Shown piece after piece: positions 6,387 through 6,457 of a DNA stretch of 6,457 nucleotides. Made by a program: the position numbers and the translations under genes. This DNA is from Cryomorphaceae bacterium. Its GTDB lineage: Bacteria; Bacteroidota; Bacteroidia; Flavobacteriales; Schleiferiaceae. The DNA lies in the NCBI GenBank assembly GCA_022565745.1, contig JAIUMB010000126.1, forward strand, positions 1-6,457, read 5' to 3'. Below the pieces are notes generated by a model. The model saw only the letters and a list, made by a program, of their open reading frames with translations. It was not told where the DNA came from and searched no databases. The stretch's first letter is position 1; each line of letters begins with the position of its first letter.

Positions 6387-6457
6387 TCAAACCTCATCAA
6401 CACCTTTACGCCTGCCGCGGTGATTGTTTTTAAACTGTGTGGGGGTTAGTCCGGTAT
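6387..6457 (-). CDS. C-terminal fragment of an AraC-family transcriptional regulator (5' part outside the window)
   Basis: Minus-strand translation from the window edge gives 22 residues, TGLTPTQFKN followed by NHRGRRKGVDEV, then TGA at 6389-6387. The preceding partial codon ends in AT, which fits the Tyr common here. The segment TGLTPTQFKN is the typical end of the second helix-turn-helix of AraC/XylS regulators (pattern F-x-K-x-x-G-x-T-P-x-x-[FY]-R). It is followed by a short basic tail. This DNA-binding domain sits at the C-terminus in most family members, so the sensor part would lie to the right of the window. The gene converges on the exported-protein gene, so a shared operon is excluded. 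Whether it regulates that gene cannot be told. The fragment is short, but the match is specific. Confidence 0.72.
   Translation of the reverse strand, partial: TGLTPTQFKNNHRGRRKGVDEV

Overview
The window looks like a chromosomal segment from a member of the Bacteroidota, most likely in or near the Flavobacteriales. Four signs point there. The large plus-strand gene ends in a type A sorting domain of the type IX secretion system (T9SS), a system restricted to this phylum. Three upstream regions carry TAnnTTTG, the Bacteroidota -7 promoter element. No start codon has a recognisable Shine-Dalgarno sequence. Intergenic DNA is AT-rich with short period-7 repeats.

Layout: positions 1-3322 hold three housekeeping genes on the minus strand, transcribed in the order ffh (signal recognition particle GTPase, 3322-1970), folD (one-carbon folate enzyme, 1889-1011) and ychF (Obg-like ATPase, 923 to beyond base 1). 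The gaps between them are 80 and 87 bp. A TAnnTTTG box sits before ffh and another before ychF, so ychF may have its own promoter while folD probably depends on ffh read-through. The biochemical roles are unrelated apart from basic growth functions: membrane targeting of nascent proteins, one-carbon supply, and ribosome-associated ATPase activity.

Positions 3323-3652 form a divergent intergenic region holding the ffh promoter, a five-unit heptamer repeat array, overlapping inverted repeats and a promoter-like box for the next gene. Positions 3653-6178 encode an 841-residue exported multidomain protein on the plus strand: signal peptide, beta-rich modules, a CARDB-like module, an Fn3-like module, a PKD domain and a T9SS type A sorting domain. 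It has no recognisable catalytic domain and is probably a surface or secreted adhesive/structural protein.

Positions 6179-6386 lie between convergent genes and contain two more heptamer arrays flanking a 38-bp GC-richer core. The last 71 bases encode, on the minus strand, the C-terminal tail of an AraC-family regulator.

The most unusual element is the set of three heptamer arrays (16 units in total, all in one orientation) bracketing the exported-protein gene. No complete new enzymatic or defence system is visible.
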